A stretch of 22,475 nucleotides of DNA, from the IMG/VR virus record IMGVR_UViG_3300046515_000115, positions 1 to 22,475 of that record. One strand, 5' to 3'. Positions 7,435 to 14,595 of this stretch are shown here, piece by piece. Position numbers and translations under genes: made by a program. Under the pieces are notes generated by a model. It did no database searches, was not told the origin of the DNA, and saw only the letters and a program-made list of their open reading frames with translations. The number at the start of each line of letters is the position of its first letter. The first letter of the stretch is position 1. Source of the DNA: a virus.

Positions 7435-9578
7435 TATCCCTTGACTCCAGTCGAGAAGTTGTACAAGAGATCGTTCATACTCTTCGTCAACTGCTTGTTG
7501 ACTTCCTCGCCAACCGCCTTGGGATCGGTCGCGCCGTTCACATTGATGATAATCGGACGTTCTCCGACCGTACGCGATTGCTCACCCGGCTGCTGGCGGC
7601 CAACGACTTCCGCTTGATACTGCCGCATGAGGTCCAGGCCGCGCGATTGGTCGCGCAACTCGGTCTTCAGCTTGGCGTAGTTCTGTGCCGGCATACCGCC
7701 AACGGAAAGCTGGCGCTGCAGGTCGTAGATGTGGTTGCTGATACCTGCCTGGATCTGGCGCGTGGCCCAGCCTGCGTCGCCTTGCGTAACGCCACCGCGC
7801 TGGATTTGATCGAGCGGCACGCCCAGGTACGTCGCCACCGATTGCTGCACCTGCCGGACATTCATCTTCGCGCGACTCTCGCCAATACCGCCAGAGCCGC
7901 CACCGTACGCCGCGCTGATCTTGCTGACGTAGTTCGGATCGCTATTGCCGTTGTAGCCACGTAGCGCGGCTTCTACGTTGCCGTGATTGCGCTGCAGGAA
8001 CTCCGCGTAAATCTTTGCGCCTGTGTCGATGTTCGTTTGCGGGTCGCGGTAATCCTTCAGCCCATACGCCTTCTGATTGCCGCGCGTAATCTGCATTAGG
8101 CCACCCGCACCGGTAGGGCTGACTGCGAGAGGGTCGCCCTTAGACTCCACGCGCATGATCGCGGACAGCATCTGCGGATCCAAGTTGTACTTCTTAGCGG
8201 ACTGGCTGATGAAGTTCGCATAGTTGTTTCCCTGCCAGTTATTCGACCCACCGCCTGACAGAGAGCCATTAGAACTGGATCCTGGAAGGCCAGCGGCCTT
8301 GCCTATCTCGCCAGCCCACGCGGCCCAGGCCTGTTGGATATTGATGGCCGAAGAGAACGACTGGACGGCACCGGCGAACATATTCACTGCCAGGTTCATT
8401 TGATTGGCAGTTTGGAGTCCTTGCTTGTTCGTTGCGTCCATCTTATCAACGGCAGCATCGCGCTTGTCCTGGTCCTTCTTCGCGTCAGCCTTCGCCTTGG
8501 CTTCGTCCGCTGCCTTCTTCTTGGCATCACTGCTTGGGCCAAGGATCATGTCCATGAACTTGCCGGCAACTCCCCACTTGTTATCGTCGGTCTTGCCTGC
8601 GAAGTAGTCGCCGTTGATCATGCTGAATAGGCTCTTCGCGCTTCCCAGGCCACCGGCGGAAAAGTTGCTGGCGGTGCCGATCTTATCGCCGGTTTTCGTC
8701 AGCGTCTTTGGGAGAGCGTCCGCGAGCGCCTGCATAACCTTCACCAGCTGCGACATCAGCGGCAGAAGCGGCTCTGCAAGTTCGTTCGATACTTCGGTGA
8801 ACTTCTCTTTCAGCTTCTGAAGCTGATCGTTGAAGTTGGACAGGCCTTTTTCTGCGTTTTCACGCTTGGTTATTTCATCACCGGTCATCTCGGTGATCTT
8901 ACCGATTGACGGGCCAAGCTTTTGCAGCGTCAGAAGCCAATCCTGATTCATTCCGGTCGCCTTGGCAATGCCTTGCACGTCGCCGCGCGACTTGCCTTGA
9001 AGGCCAGATGCCAGCTGCTGCATCTCTTCATTCAGGCCGGTCGGCGTCTGGCCTCGCTCACCGACATTGACTCCGAGCATGCGCATCAGCCGCGCCTCGC
9101 GTCCTAGACGGGAAGGGTCGGCGTAGGCGCTATTGGCCATGCCAGCGAATGTCTTAACGCCTTCCGCTGCTGCGTCGCGGTCCAAGTATCCGCCTGAACT
9201 CTTAACGAACTTGCGCTGGTACTCTTCCATGCGGATGGACGAGACGCCAAGCTGCATCCCTTCGGAGCGTTGGCGGTTGTACTGCTCCCGAAGGTCCATG
9301 ACCATCTTGACTCCGAGAGCAAGCGCGCCAAGCGCGGCTGTGGCCACTGCGAATTCCGCGCCCATCGCTTTGACGGCACTCGACACCGCGTTGACACCTG
9401 GGACAAGCCGTCCAAGTTCGCCAGCTGCATCACCAGCGAACTTCTTCACGTCGCTCGCGCCTTTTGCAGCCTTCGTGCCGACACCACTCATCTTGTCCTG
9501 CAGCTTCTCCAGCCGCGCGACAGAATCCTTTAGGTCAACTTGATACTGCAGAACGAACTTGTCCAGATCGTCAGACAT
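7434..9578 (-). CDS. Tape measure protein with embedded lytic transglycosylase (SLT) domain
   Basis: Sets tail length and is ejected ahead of the DNA; the SLT domain cuts peptidoglycan during entry. The 714 residues show a helical N-terminus (DLKDSVARLEKLQDKMSGV), an apolar stretch at about 76-95 (FAVATAALGALALGVKMVM), and long helical segments. A highly charged Lys/Ala/Asp coiled-coil-like part lies at 351-382. The SLT domain is at about 452-560, with LSAIMRVESKGDP (candidate catalytic E478), GAGGLMQIT at 491-499, and ALRGYNG near 538-544. At about 0.15 nm per residue the length suggests a tail near 100 nm, a rough inference. AAGGAG precedes the ATG, which overlaps the upstream stop as TAATG. 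It is by far the longest gene here, as expected. Confidence 0.93.
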   Translation of the reverse strand: MSDDLDKFVLQYQVDLKDSVARLEKLQDKMSGVGTKAAKGASDVKKFAGDAAGELGRLVPGVNAVSSAVKAMGAEFAVATAALGALALGVKMVMDLREQYNRQRSEGMQLGVSSIRMEEYQRKFVKSSGGYLDRDAAAEGVKTFAGMANSAYADPSRLGREARLMRMLGVNVGERGQTPTGLNEEMQQLASGLQGKSRGDVQGIAKATGMNQDWLLTLQKLGPSIGKITEMTGDEITKRENAEKGLSNFNDQLQKLKEKFTEVSNELAEPLLPLMSQLVKVMQALADALPKTLTKTGDKIGTASNFSAGGLGSAKSLFSMINGDYFAGKTDDNKWGVAGKFMDMILGPSSDAKKKAADEAKAKADAKKDQDKRDAAVDKMDATNKQGLQTANQMNLAVNMFAGAVQSFSSAINIQQAWAAWAGEIGKAAGLPGSSSNGSLSGGGSNNWQGNNYANFISQSAKKYNLDPQMLSAIMRVESKGDPLAVSPTGAGGLMQITRGNQKAYGLKDYRDPQTNIDTGAKIYAEFLQRNHGNVEAALRGYNGNSDPNYVSKISAAYGGGSGGIGESRAKMNVRQVQQSVATYLGVPLDQIQRGGVTQGDAGWATRQIQAGISNHIYDLQRQLSVGGMPAQNYAKLKTELRDQSRGLDLMRQYQAEVVGRQQPGEQSRTVGERPIIINVNGATDPKAVGEEVNKQLTKSMNDLLYNFSTGVKG

Positions 9579-9991
9579 TACTGCTCCTTATTCACCATCT
9601 GGAAAGCGGGTCCAAGCAGCTGCGAGCACTCGGCAACGAACGCCGTGGCCATTTCAGAGCCTGCCTTGGCCCAGTAGTGCGGCTGATCAGCGTGGGTCTT
9701 GGGATCGATACCGTTTTGGCGCAGCGTCTCTTCGAACACCGTCTGGATGTTTTGCCACGACATGAGATGGTTGTCGATGACCGCAGGCACGTTCAGCGGC
9801 AACTCGCGATCATCGATGATAACTTTGGAATACGAAAGGACTTCGAGCGTATAGCCGCGCCGGAACTCTTTGTCAGAACTTGCCGCGAATTCGATGAAGC
9901 GCTGCTGAATATCCCAGCCGTCAAGCGCAGGGAAGTGGCCGATAGAGATGGATTTTACTAGGCCGGTCGGCGTCGTGATTTCAATGTTCAT
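9578..9991 (-). CDS. Tail assembly chaperone-like protein upstream of the tape measure
   Basis: A protein of 138 aa from ATG 9991 (147 aa if the in-frame TTG at 10021 is used). It lies immediately before the tape measure gene, the usual seat of tail assembly chaperones. The N-terminal part (IEITTPTGLVKSISIGHFPA, then LDGWDIQQRFIEF) and the LPLNVPAVIDNHLMSWQNIQ region resemble chaperone-type folds and share style with the 169-aa protein at 6045-6554. The start is unclear: no ribosome site stands before the ATG at 9991, while GGAAGG is 11 nt before the TTG. A hairpin covers the interval. The gene ends with TAATG overlap on the tape measure. No slippery-site frameshift partner was noticed. Function is inferred from place and pattern. 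Confidence 0.65.
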   Translation of the reverse strand: MNIEITTPTGLVKSISIGHFPALDGWDIQQRFIEFAASSDKEFRRGYTLEVLSYSKVIIDDRELPLNVPAVIDNHLMSWQNIQTVFEETLRQNGIDPKTHADQPHYWAKAGSEMATAFVAECSQLLGPAFQMVNKEQ

Positions 9992-10000
9992 GTGAGGGTC

Positions 10001-10038
10001 GGAAGGCGGTCCAGGTTGCAATATTATGACCGCCTTCC
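10001..10038 (-). repeat. Perfect 11-bp inverted repeat before the chaperone-like gene
   Basis: Arms GGAAGGCGGTC (10001-10011) and GACCGCCTTCC (10028-10038) with a 16-nt AT-rich loop. It ends 9 nt before the ATG at 9991 and places the GGAAGG ribosome-site-like sequence inside the stem and the TTG at 10021 in the loop. No U-tract follows on either strand. It may control translation or mark an RNA processing site. Confidence 0.6.
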
Positions 10039-10074
10039 GTGTACTACTGACGCGCAGACTCGCGCCTCTGCTGA

Positions 10075-10236
10075 TTACATTTGTACCGGCGGCAAACCAG
10101 GCAACGCGTTCCCAGCCTGCAGCCAGCGTATGAAGTCTTGGAAGTCGGTGTTGTTGAAGTCAAGCGGGATATACGCACCATCCGAACGCAGGACGTTGCA
10201 TGCTGGAAATGCAATGATAAGCGTGTAAGTGAACAT
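10075..10236 (-). CDS. Small fibre-associated protein (53 aa), putative tail fibre assembly partner
   Basis: A 53-codon gene 14 nt after the tail fibre stop, with TAGGAG 6 nt before its ATG. The product begins MFTYTLIIAFPACNVLRSDG and continues AYIPLDFNNTDFQDFIRWLQ, then AGNALPGLPP. The I-P-x-D-x-x-N-x-D-x-x-x-[FY]-x-x-W-x-x-x-GN pattern is widespread in small phage proteins encoded beside tail fibres, where a role in fibre assembly or as a fibre-linked accessory has been suggested. There is no catalytic motif. The tight position after the fibre and the strong ribosome site make it very likely real. The precise role is unknown. Confidence 0.8.
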   Translation of the reverse strand: MFTYTLIIAFPACNVLRSDGAYIPLDFNNTDFQDFIRWLQAGNALPGLPPVQM

Positions 10237-10250
10237 ATAGCACTCCTAAG

Positions 10251-11999
10251 TTAAAGTTCAACTGAATTCTGAAGAGTCGCCGTCACCGATCCAACGGTTG
10301 TCTGAGCAGTGTACGTTATTGCAACGCCTGCTGCAGAAGATGCTTGAAGCGAGTTGAATGTTGCAGCAGAGGCCGACCCGCTATAAACCGCATTAACAAC
10401 AGTCGAACTCGGTATGCCGCGCATCGTTCTTGGGAACGTTATGGTTGTGGATGCGATGGTGCCTGCGGACGATAGAAAGGCATCGACTCGGTATGAATTG
10501 AAACTGAAGTAGCGTTGGCAAAGCGCAACCTCCGTTTCTATCGGGCGATGCTTGAACTGGGTTGAGATTGACCCGCCTTCGAGTTTAAGTTCAGTCATCG
10601 CAATGGTCGCGCCGACTGTCGCCGACCATTGCACCGTTCCGGTGGTTGCGATGAAGTTTCCTGCCTGCCACGCGGCGCTCGCTGTACCGCTGAATGTTCC
10701 GCTGTTCTGCGCTCCGATCCACACCACCAAACCGGTCGTGTTATTGCACGGTATGGTTGCGCCAGCAGGAATTGCTGGAACGGATATCGTAAATAGCTGC
10801 GGCGTGTTAGCAGCGGCGACTGTGATGGTTGTAAGGTATGTGAATGCGCTTGCAGCGTCGATCAAAGCGACAGCGTAAGTGCCGGCAATACTGGCTTGAA
10901 AGATGAAGCTGATCGCAACAGGCTGACCGACCAAATCATATACATCATAACCTTCGATACGATAGTTAAATCCACTCCAAAAATTAGTGCCGGTTATGCT
11001 GGTGGCAGCTGCGGTCGCCGTCTGAAGCACCGCAGGCTTAACGATTCCACCGAATGTGATGGTTGAAGCGGATTGCGTGACCGTACCGCCAGCCGCGCTG
11101 TTTGATACCCGGAAACGGTCAGGCCCACCGTATCCATTCACGTTGTTGGTGGCGACGATGGATACGCGTTGCTGCACGCGGCAGCCACCGTTAATGATCC
11201 GGTTATCGGATAGCAACGAAAACGGATTCACGTTGCCGGTATCATACGGCGTGTTGCCGTTGAATACCGGGCGAACGCTCATGGTCTGTTGCGCGGCCCA
11301 CGTATTCGCGCCGTTCAGAAGAGGAACGGTTGCGCCGCTCGTTCCGGTATTCTGCGTTGCGGCAGTCCCAAGGCCAAGGTTCGATCTGGCAGTTGGGACG
11401 CTGTTGACATCCGACAGGTTGTTGGCCTTGAGCAGAACGCCTGCGGTCCCTGACGTTGCCTGAGTCGTTCCGTCTGCGAACGTAAGGACGCCTCCAGCGG
11501 ACAATGTCAAGCCACCGACCGTGGCAACTCCCGTAACTCCGAGCGCGCCGCCAACGTTGGCGTTTTTGGACACACCTAAGCCACCGGCAACTGTAGCCGC
11601 GCCGGTAGTCGCGCTCGTGGATTGGGTCGTCGCCGTAACAACCGCGCTGCCAGTCGTTGTTACTCCAGCAACTCCGACGTTGCCGCCAACGTTGACGTTC
11701 TTTACGACGCCGACACCGCCAGCGACCGTAACGGCACCGGTTGTAGTGCTGGTCGAATCGGTCGCGCCGGACACGACGACCGCGCCGCCAACTTGAACGT
11801 CGCCGCCTACGCCTACGCCACCAGCGACCGTTACAGCGCCGGTGGTGGGCGAAGTCGTCGGCGTCGTGCCTGAGACGTTGAAGCTGGTCAGACCGGTGAC
11901 CGAGCCGCCTGTGATGTTCGCTGCAGCGTTGTCGGTCTTCGCATCGAGAGAAGCGTTGAGTTCAGCTGCGGTGAGAATCTGCCCTGGTGTATAGCTCAT
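10251..11999 (-). CDS. Tail fibre protein with repetitive N-terminal shaft
   Basis: A 582-aa probable receptor-binding fibre. Residues 1-30 (MSYTPGQILTAAELNASLDA) are a typical attachment start. Residues 49-160 hold three related TTGAVTVAGGVGV units, a likely trimeric beta-structured shaft. NLSDVNSVPTARSNLGLGTA (194-213) is a common fibre motif. From about 268, NRIINGGCRVQQR and GYGGPDRFRVSN match a beta-sandwich domain frequent in phage receptor-binding proteins. LKLEGGS then KHRPIETEVALCQRYFSF is also a common fibre element close to the C-terminal tip. The ATG overlaps the upstream stop (ATGA at 11996-11999) and has no good ribosome site, so it probably depends on coupling. The 3' half looks more AT-rich by eye than its neighbours, as expected for an exchanged host-range region. 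It lies inside the baseplate cluster, ahead of the tape measure. Confidence 0.85.
   Translation of the reverse strand: MSYTPGQILTAAELNASLDAKTDNAAANITGGSVTGLTSFNVSGTTPTTSPTTGAVTVAGGVGVGGDVQVGGAVVVSGATDSTSTTTGAVTVAGGVGVVKNVNVGGNVGVAGVTTTGSAVVTATTQSTSATTGAATVAGGLGVSKNANVGGALGVTGVATVGGLTLSAGGVLTFADGTTQATSGTAGVLLKANNLSDVNSVPTARSNLGLGTAATQNTGTSGATVPLLNGANTWAAQQTMSVRPVFNGNTPYDTGNVNPFSLLSDNRIINGGCRVQQRVSIVATNNVNGYGGPDRFRVSNSAAGGTVTQSASTITFGGIVKPAVLQTATAAATSITGTNFWSGFNYRIEGYDVYDLVGQPVAISFIFQASIAGTYAVALIDAASAFTYLTTITVAAANTPQLFTISVPAIPAGATIPCNNTTGLVVWIGAQNSGTFSGTASAAWQAGNFIATTGTVQWSATVGATIAMTELKLEGGSISTQFKHRPIETEVALCQRYFSFNSYRVDAFLSSAGTIASTTITFPRTMRGIPSSTVVNAVYSGSASAATFNSLQASSAAGVAITYTAQTTVGSVTATLQNSVEL
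11520..11855 (-). repeat. Three degenerate repeats coding for the fibre shaft
   Basis: Residues 49-160 of the fibre repeat T-S/T-x-T-T-G-A-[VA]-T-V-A-G-G-[VL]-G-V followed by a [DN]-x-[NQ]-V-G-G element. Copies start near residues 50, 84 and 129, spaced 34 and 45 residues. The second and third are separated by an extra GSAVVTATTQ stretch. At DNA level the copies have diverged. Confidence 0.75.
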
Positions 12000-12631
12000 A
12001 GTTTGCTTGAATCAAGAGTGAATAGGCCACCAATCGAATCGATAAGCGCACCGGGCGTTGGTATGGACGGAAAATTAACCGCAGATGAAACGGCCTTAGT
12101 CAACGTCGCCAGCGGCACGACGCTAGGCGGCGACTGGATGCTTACTCCGTACACCGAAGCATCGGCGCTTTGTGATGGCGCAAATCCAGAATTGGCAGGC
12201 GGCTGCGCTTGCTCAAACGTCATGATGACGCGAGTGGCGGACAGCATCTCACCAGACTGCTCCAGATCGACTGACGTCAATACTAAGAACGCCGTAATAA
12301 TCGACTTGGTGTTGATCGATATTGTAACGGTTTCATCCAGGAAGGTCGCGATAATGTCCTGGACCGTCGAGATGTTATCACTCAGCGCCGTAACGCGAAG
12401 GCGCGAAGGCTGGATGATCTTTACGGCCTCCAGATCAGCCGCGAGAACAGACTGGTACGTGGCGGAATCGGTCGTGCTGCTATTCGCCATCGGCGCATCG
12501 GTGTTGCTGCTGCCGCTTTGGATCTCGACATCGACAATGCCGAGATCAGCCCAAACGACTTCGTTGGTCACCTCATTCGTCGCGATGAATGACGGCTTGC
12601 TGAGGATGGTCGAGAGGATCGAATTGGCCAT
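11996..12631 (-). CDS. Baseplate-region protein, paralogue of its upstream neighbour (211 aa)
   Basis: No firm family. It starts MANSILSTILSKPSF, sharing LSTILSK with the 187-aa neighbour. Its middle (PSRLRVTALSDNISTVQDII, then TVTISINTKSIITAFLVLTS, then SATRVIMTFEQ) aligns in pattern with that protein. Such a core resembles the N-terminal domain of Dit-like distal tail proteins and small baseplate subunits. The last 70 residues are Pro/Ser-rich and not shared. It is soluble, without a signal peptide. The ATG is at 12631, just after the upstream stop (12633), with little ribosome-site match, so coupling is likely. Its last bases overlap the fibre start. A role at the tube-baseplate joint or as fibre adaptor is inferred. 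Confidence 0.7.
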   Translation of the reverse strand: MANSILSTILSKPSFIATNEVTNEVVWADLGIVDVEIQSGSSNTDAPMANSSTTDSATYQSVLAADLEAVKIIQPSRLRVTALSDNISTVQDIIATFLDETVTISINTKSIITAFLVLTSVDLEQSGEMLSATRVIMTFEQAQPPANSGFAPSQSADASVYGVSIQSPPSVVPLATLTKAVSSAVNFPSIPTPGALIDSIGGLFTLDSSKL

Positions 12632-12632
12632 G

Positions 12633-13196
12633 TCACAAACCCGTATTCGAGATCACGCGCTGCGCCAGTTGCTGCGCAGTCAACGCGGCGCTATTAACCG
12701 CGCTCTGTGCCGACTGGAGAGCCGTGTTTACGGTCTGGATGCCCTTGTCCAGAATGGAAGAGTCTGCCGGTTGCTCTGTTACGGGGCTAGCCGCGCCAGA
12801 TTGCCTCAGCAGCTGCTTCAAAACGATCCGCACTGGGTTCGCAGAGATAACGTCAGGGGTTTGCTTGATCGCGTTCTCTTCAGCCATAGTCTGGTCCATA
12901 ACGATGCCCTTGGACGTGACTTTATAGACCGAATCTCGATCCAGGATCAGCGCGTTGACAAGCGCGAGGTCATTCAGAGTCTCGCAGAATGCGTCAATCT
13001 CCACGTAAGCCGGTACGATGATTCGAGCGTCAACGATGCTGTTGCCGTCTTCGCGCATGTGGCGAAGGGCGCGCGCGCGAAACTTGAAGCTGACCTTGAC
13101 CACCTTCAAGTTGGCTGCAACGTCGATGCCGGTCTGGCTGTTGACGATGGTCAACGCTGCCTTGGACAGTATCGTGGAAAGGACTGTGGCCGGCAT
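12633..13196 (-). CDS. Baseplate-region protein, first of a paralogous pair (187 aa), Dit-like pattern
   Basis: No firm family. The N-terminus MPATVLSTILSKAALTIVNS shares LSTILSK with the next gene. The core runs from KVVKVSFKFRAR through ARIIVPAYVEIDAFCETLND, VYKVTSKGIVMDQTM and PVRIVLKQLL. It recalls Dit-like or baseplate proteins that make a beta-sandwich ring. The C-terminal 40 residues form a helical Ala/Gln/Ser-rich tail (NTALQSAQSAVNSAALTAQQ). The start abuts the upstream stop exactly (TAAATG), so translation depends on re-initiation. It stands between the second tube-like protein and its own paralogue, consistent with a tube-end or baseplate adaptor. Function is inferred only from position and pattern. 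Confidence 0.7.
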   Translation of the reverse strand: MPATVLSTILSKAALTIVNSQTGIDVAANLKVVKVSFKFRARALRHMREDGNSIVDARIIVPAYVEIDAFCETLNDLALVNALILDRDSVYKVTSKGIVMDQTMAEENAIKQTPDVISANPVRIVLKQLLRQSGAASPVTEQPADSSILDKGIQTVNTALQSAQSAVNSAALTAQQLAQRVISNTGL

Positions 13197-13694
13197 TTAT
13201 AGCAACGCCAGGCCAGCACGCGCGACCGTTGCCGCGAGTTCGGTAAAACTCTGCGCGCCAGCGAACGTTCCGAAGACGAAGTGGTAGGCATTGCCCTTCT
13301 TCCTCCCATTGGACGAGATGCTGTCTGCGAGCGCGCCGCTGAGGATGCCACCACCAGAGAGGATCACGCGCCCACCGTCCGGATACGTAATGATCATCGT
13401 GGTCGTGTCGGGCAGCGGCAGGAGGTGCGGCGACGACTTGCGCGCCTGCATGAGAATCTTCAGGTTGATATCGTCGTCGGTGTTCGGGATGATGCCGACC
13501 GACAGAAGGACAGGAGAAGTCTTGTCGAAGATGAAGATGCTGCCGTCATACAGCCTCTCATATCCTGACACTTCTACTTCTTCGACGGTCAACGGGTCTT
13601 CGTCGTCAGCGAATGAGGTGAGTTGGAACCCCACAGGAAAGCTGCCTGTGGATATGACGGTGATACCGATTCCAAACGCGCTGACGTCGATCAT
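13197..13694 (-). CDS. Second tube-like protein (165 aa), paralogue of the tail tube protein
   Basis: Probably a tube-fold baseplate protein, such as a tube initiator, or a second tube subunit. It aligns along its length with the 153-aa tube protein at 14596-15057. Both have an N-terminal D-[IV]-S-x-F-G, then FP-x-G, FADD-x-DPL, IP-x-x-x-DDINL, a TYP-x-G strand, and a final S-x-GR-x-K followed by F-x-FG. Identity is clearly partial, so this is an old duplication or a family with two roles. AAGGAC precedes the ATG, 9 nt after the stop of the 62-aa gene. The main tube subunit is expected right after the sheath, so this copy, placed in the baseplate group, is the more likely initiator. That assignment is inferred. 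Confidence 0.7.
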   Translation of the reverse strand: MIDVSAFGIGITVISTGSFPVGFQLTSFADDEDPLTVEEVEVSGYERLYDGSIFIFDKTSPVLLSVGIIPNTDDDINLKILMQARKSSPHLLPLPDTTTMIITYPDGGRVILSGGGILSGALADSISSNGRKKGNAYHFVFGTFAGAQSFTELAATVARAGLALL

Positions 13695-13703
13695 ACGTAG
13701 TCC

Positions 13704-13892
13704 TTACTTTGCCTCTTCGACAGGCGCGGCGTCTTGCGTCGTGGTCGTCGGATGCTGAATGACTTCAGGCGCAGGTCCGGTTGCGGTAATCGGGTGCGAC
13801 AGTGCGCCGTTCACAGCGGCTTCTTCACCAACGACAGGCGCAGCGCTCGCGCGAATCGTGATTACGCCGTGGCCGGTTTGGATAGCGGGCAT
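13704..13892 (-). CDS. Small hypothetical protein (62 aa)
   Basis: Unrecognised. It begins MPAIQTGHGVITIRASAAPV and is rich in Ala, Pro, Thr and Glu, with a mostly disordered C-terminal half (PAPEVIQHPTTTTQDAAPVE). There is no membrane segment or catalytic motif. A strong ribosome site, AAGGAG, stands 7 nt before the ATG and overlaps the stop of the gp25-like gene, which supports a real gene. It sits between the gp25-like gene and the second tube-like gene, so a small structural or assembly role in the baseplate is possible. Confidence 0.65.
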   Translation of the reverse strand: MPAIQTGHGVITIRASAAPVVGEEAAVNGALSHPITATGPAPEVIQHPTTTTQDAAPVEEAK

Positions 13893-13901
13893 GGAGACTC
13901 C

Positions 13902-14264
13902 TTAAGGGGTTGGTGTCGAACCGACTGAGACCGGGCCATAGATCGTATGGACATCGGCCTCGTAATCGAAGTTTTCGCCGTCGATGGTGATGTCCAGAGA
14001 CTTGATGCTTAGGACATCAGGACATTCCAGGATGTTTGTCGAGAGCGATTGCCGCGCGGCGTCGTAGTCCGGTTGCGGCGTGAAGATCGTGCCGAAGTAG
14101 TCAACGCCGTCGCCAGTGTTGTACTGGTTTTCGCCAAGGCGCATGAGCACCTTTTGCGTAATATTTTGGGCGCATGCGGGCGCACCGCTGATGAAGGCCA
14201 GGTTGCGACCGTCCACCAGAAAGAGGTCGTTATTTTCGTTGCACTGAAGAGTGAGTGTGGCCAT
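13902..14264 (-). CDS. Baseplate wedge protein, gp25-like (putative)
   Basis: A 120-aa protein matching the style of the W/gp25/Mu gp46 group, a small wedge protein that contacts sheath and baseplate. The N-terminus is strand-rich (TLQCNENNDLFLVDGRNLAF). NITQKVLMRLGENQYNTGDG followed by VDYFGTIF is the most diagnostic part: a helix, then the LGE and G-x-x-YF-G pattern. SLSTNILECPDVLSIKSLDI then gives the closing strand pair. Length is typical. Its ATG overlaps the stop of the plug gene (TGATG at 14262-14266). The call is supported by family resemblance and by its place next to the plug gene. Confidence 0.75.
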   Translation of the reverse strand: MATLTLQCNENNDLFLVDGRNLAFISGAPACAQNITQKVLMRLGENQYNTGDGVDYFGTIFTPQPDYDAARQSLSTNILECPDVLSIKSLDITIDGENFDYEADVHTIYGPVSVGSTPTP

Positions 14265-14590
14265 CAGATGACTCCTTCATTCAATGCCGCAACGAAAATA
14301 GCAAGCTCATCCTGCTCCAGATAATACAGGTTGCAGGATGCGCCGAACTCGGTCCAATCGGCGTCCGAATCAAACGCGAAGTTTCCCAGGTTCGGCGCAA
14401 ACATGTAGGAGTACTGCATAAGCGGAATCCCACCAAAGCACCGAATCCCATCCAAGATTTTCACGCCGTTCTTGGAGATATCCGCGCACATGAAGTTGAT
14501 GGTCTGATAGACGTGAATCGTCCACAGAACACCATCCGCATTAAACGACACGGATTGATTCGGCACCTGCGACAGCGGGATTGCCAGCAT
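14264..14590 (-). CDS. Baseplate plug-like protein (Pam3 gp18-like), putative
   Basis: A 108-aa protein resembling the baseplate plug that closes the tube end in simple myoviruses. It starts MLAIPLSQVPNQSVSFNADG, then VLWTIHVYQTINFMCADISK and NGVKILDGIRCFGG, then PLMQYSYMFAPNLGNFAF. The order 'IPL, gln-rich strand, D/N-G, Y/N, DI, G..IL.G' is that of this small beta-rich family. I chose the ATG at 14590, 5 nt after the tube stop, rather than the longer frame from 14725, whose extra N-terminus overlaps the tube gene and looks like antiparallel-frame noise (Arg/Trp-rich). The gene ends in a TGATG overlap with the gp25-like gene. Function from resemblance and position. Confidence 0.7.
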   Translation of the reverse strand: MLAIPLSQVPNQSVSFNADGVLWTIHVYQTINFMCADISKNGVKILDGIRCFGGIPLMQYSYMFAPNLGNFAFDSDADWTEFGASCNLYYLEQDELAIFVAALNEGVI

Positions 14591-14595
14591 AGCAA

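Noticed and set aside
12003-13202. Plus-strand open frame of 399 codons
   Set aside because: Mirror of the 187/211-aa genes, which have coupled starts and homology to each other; the antisense product has no domain pattern.
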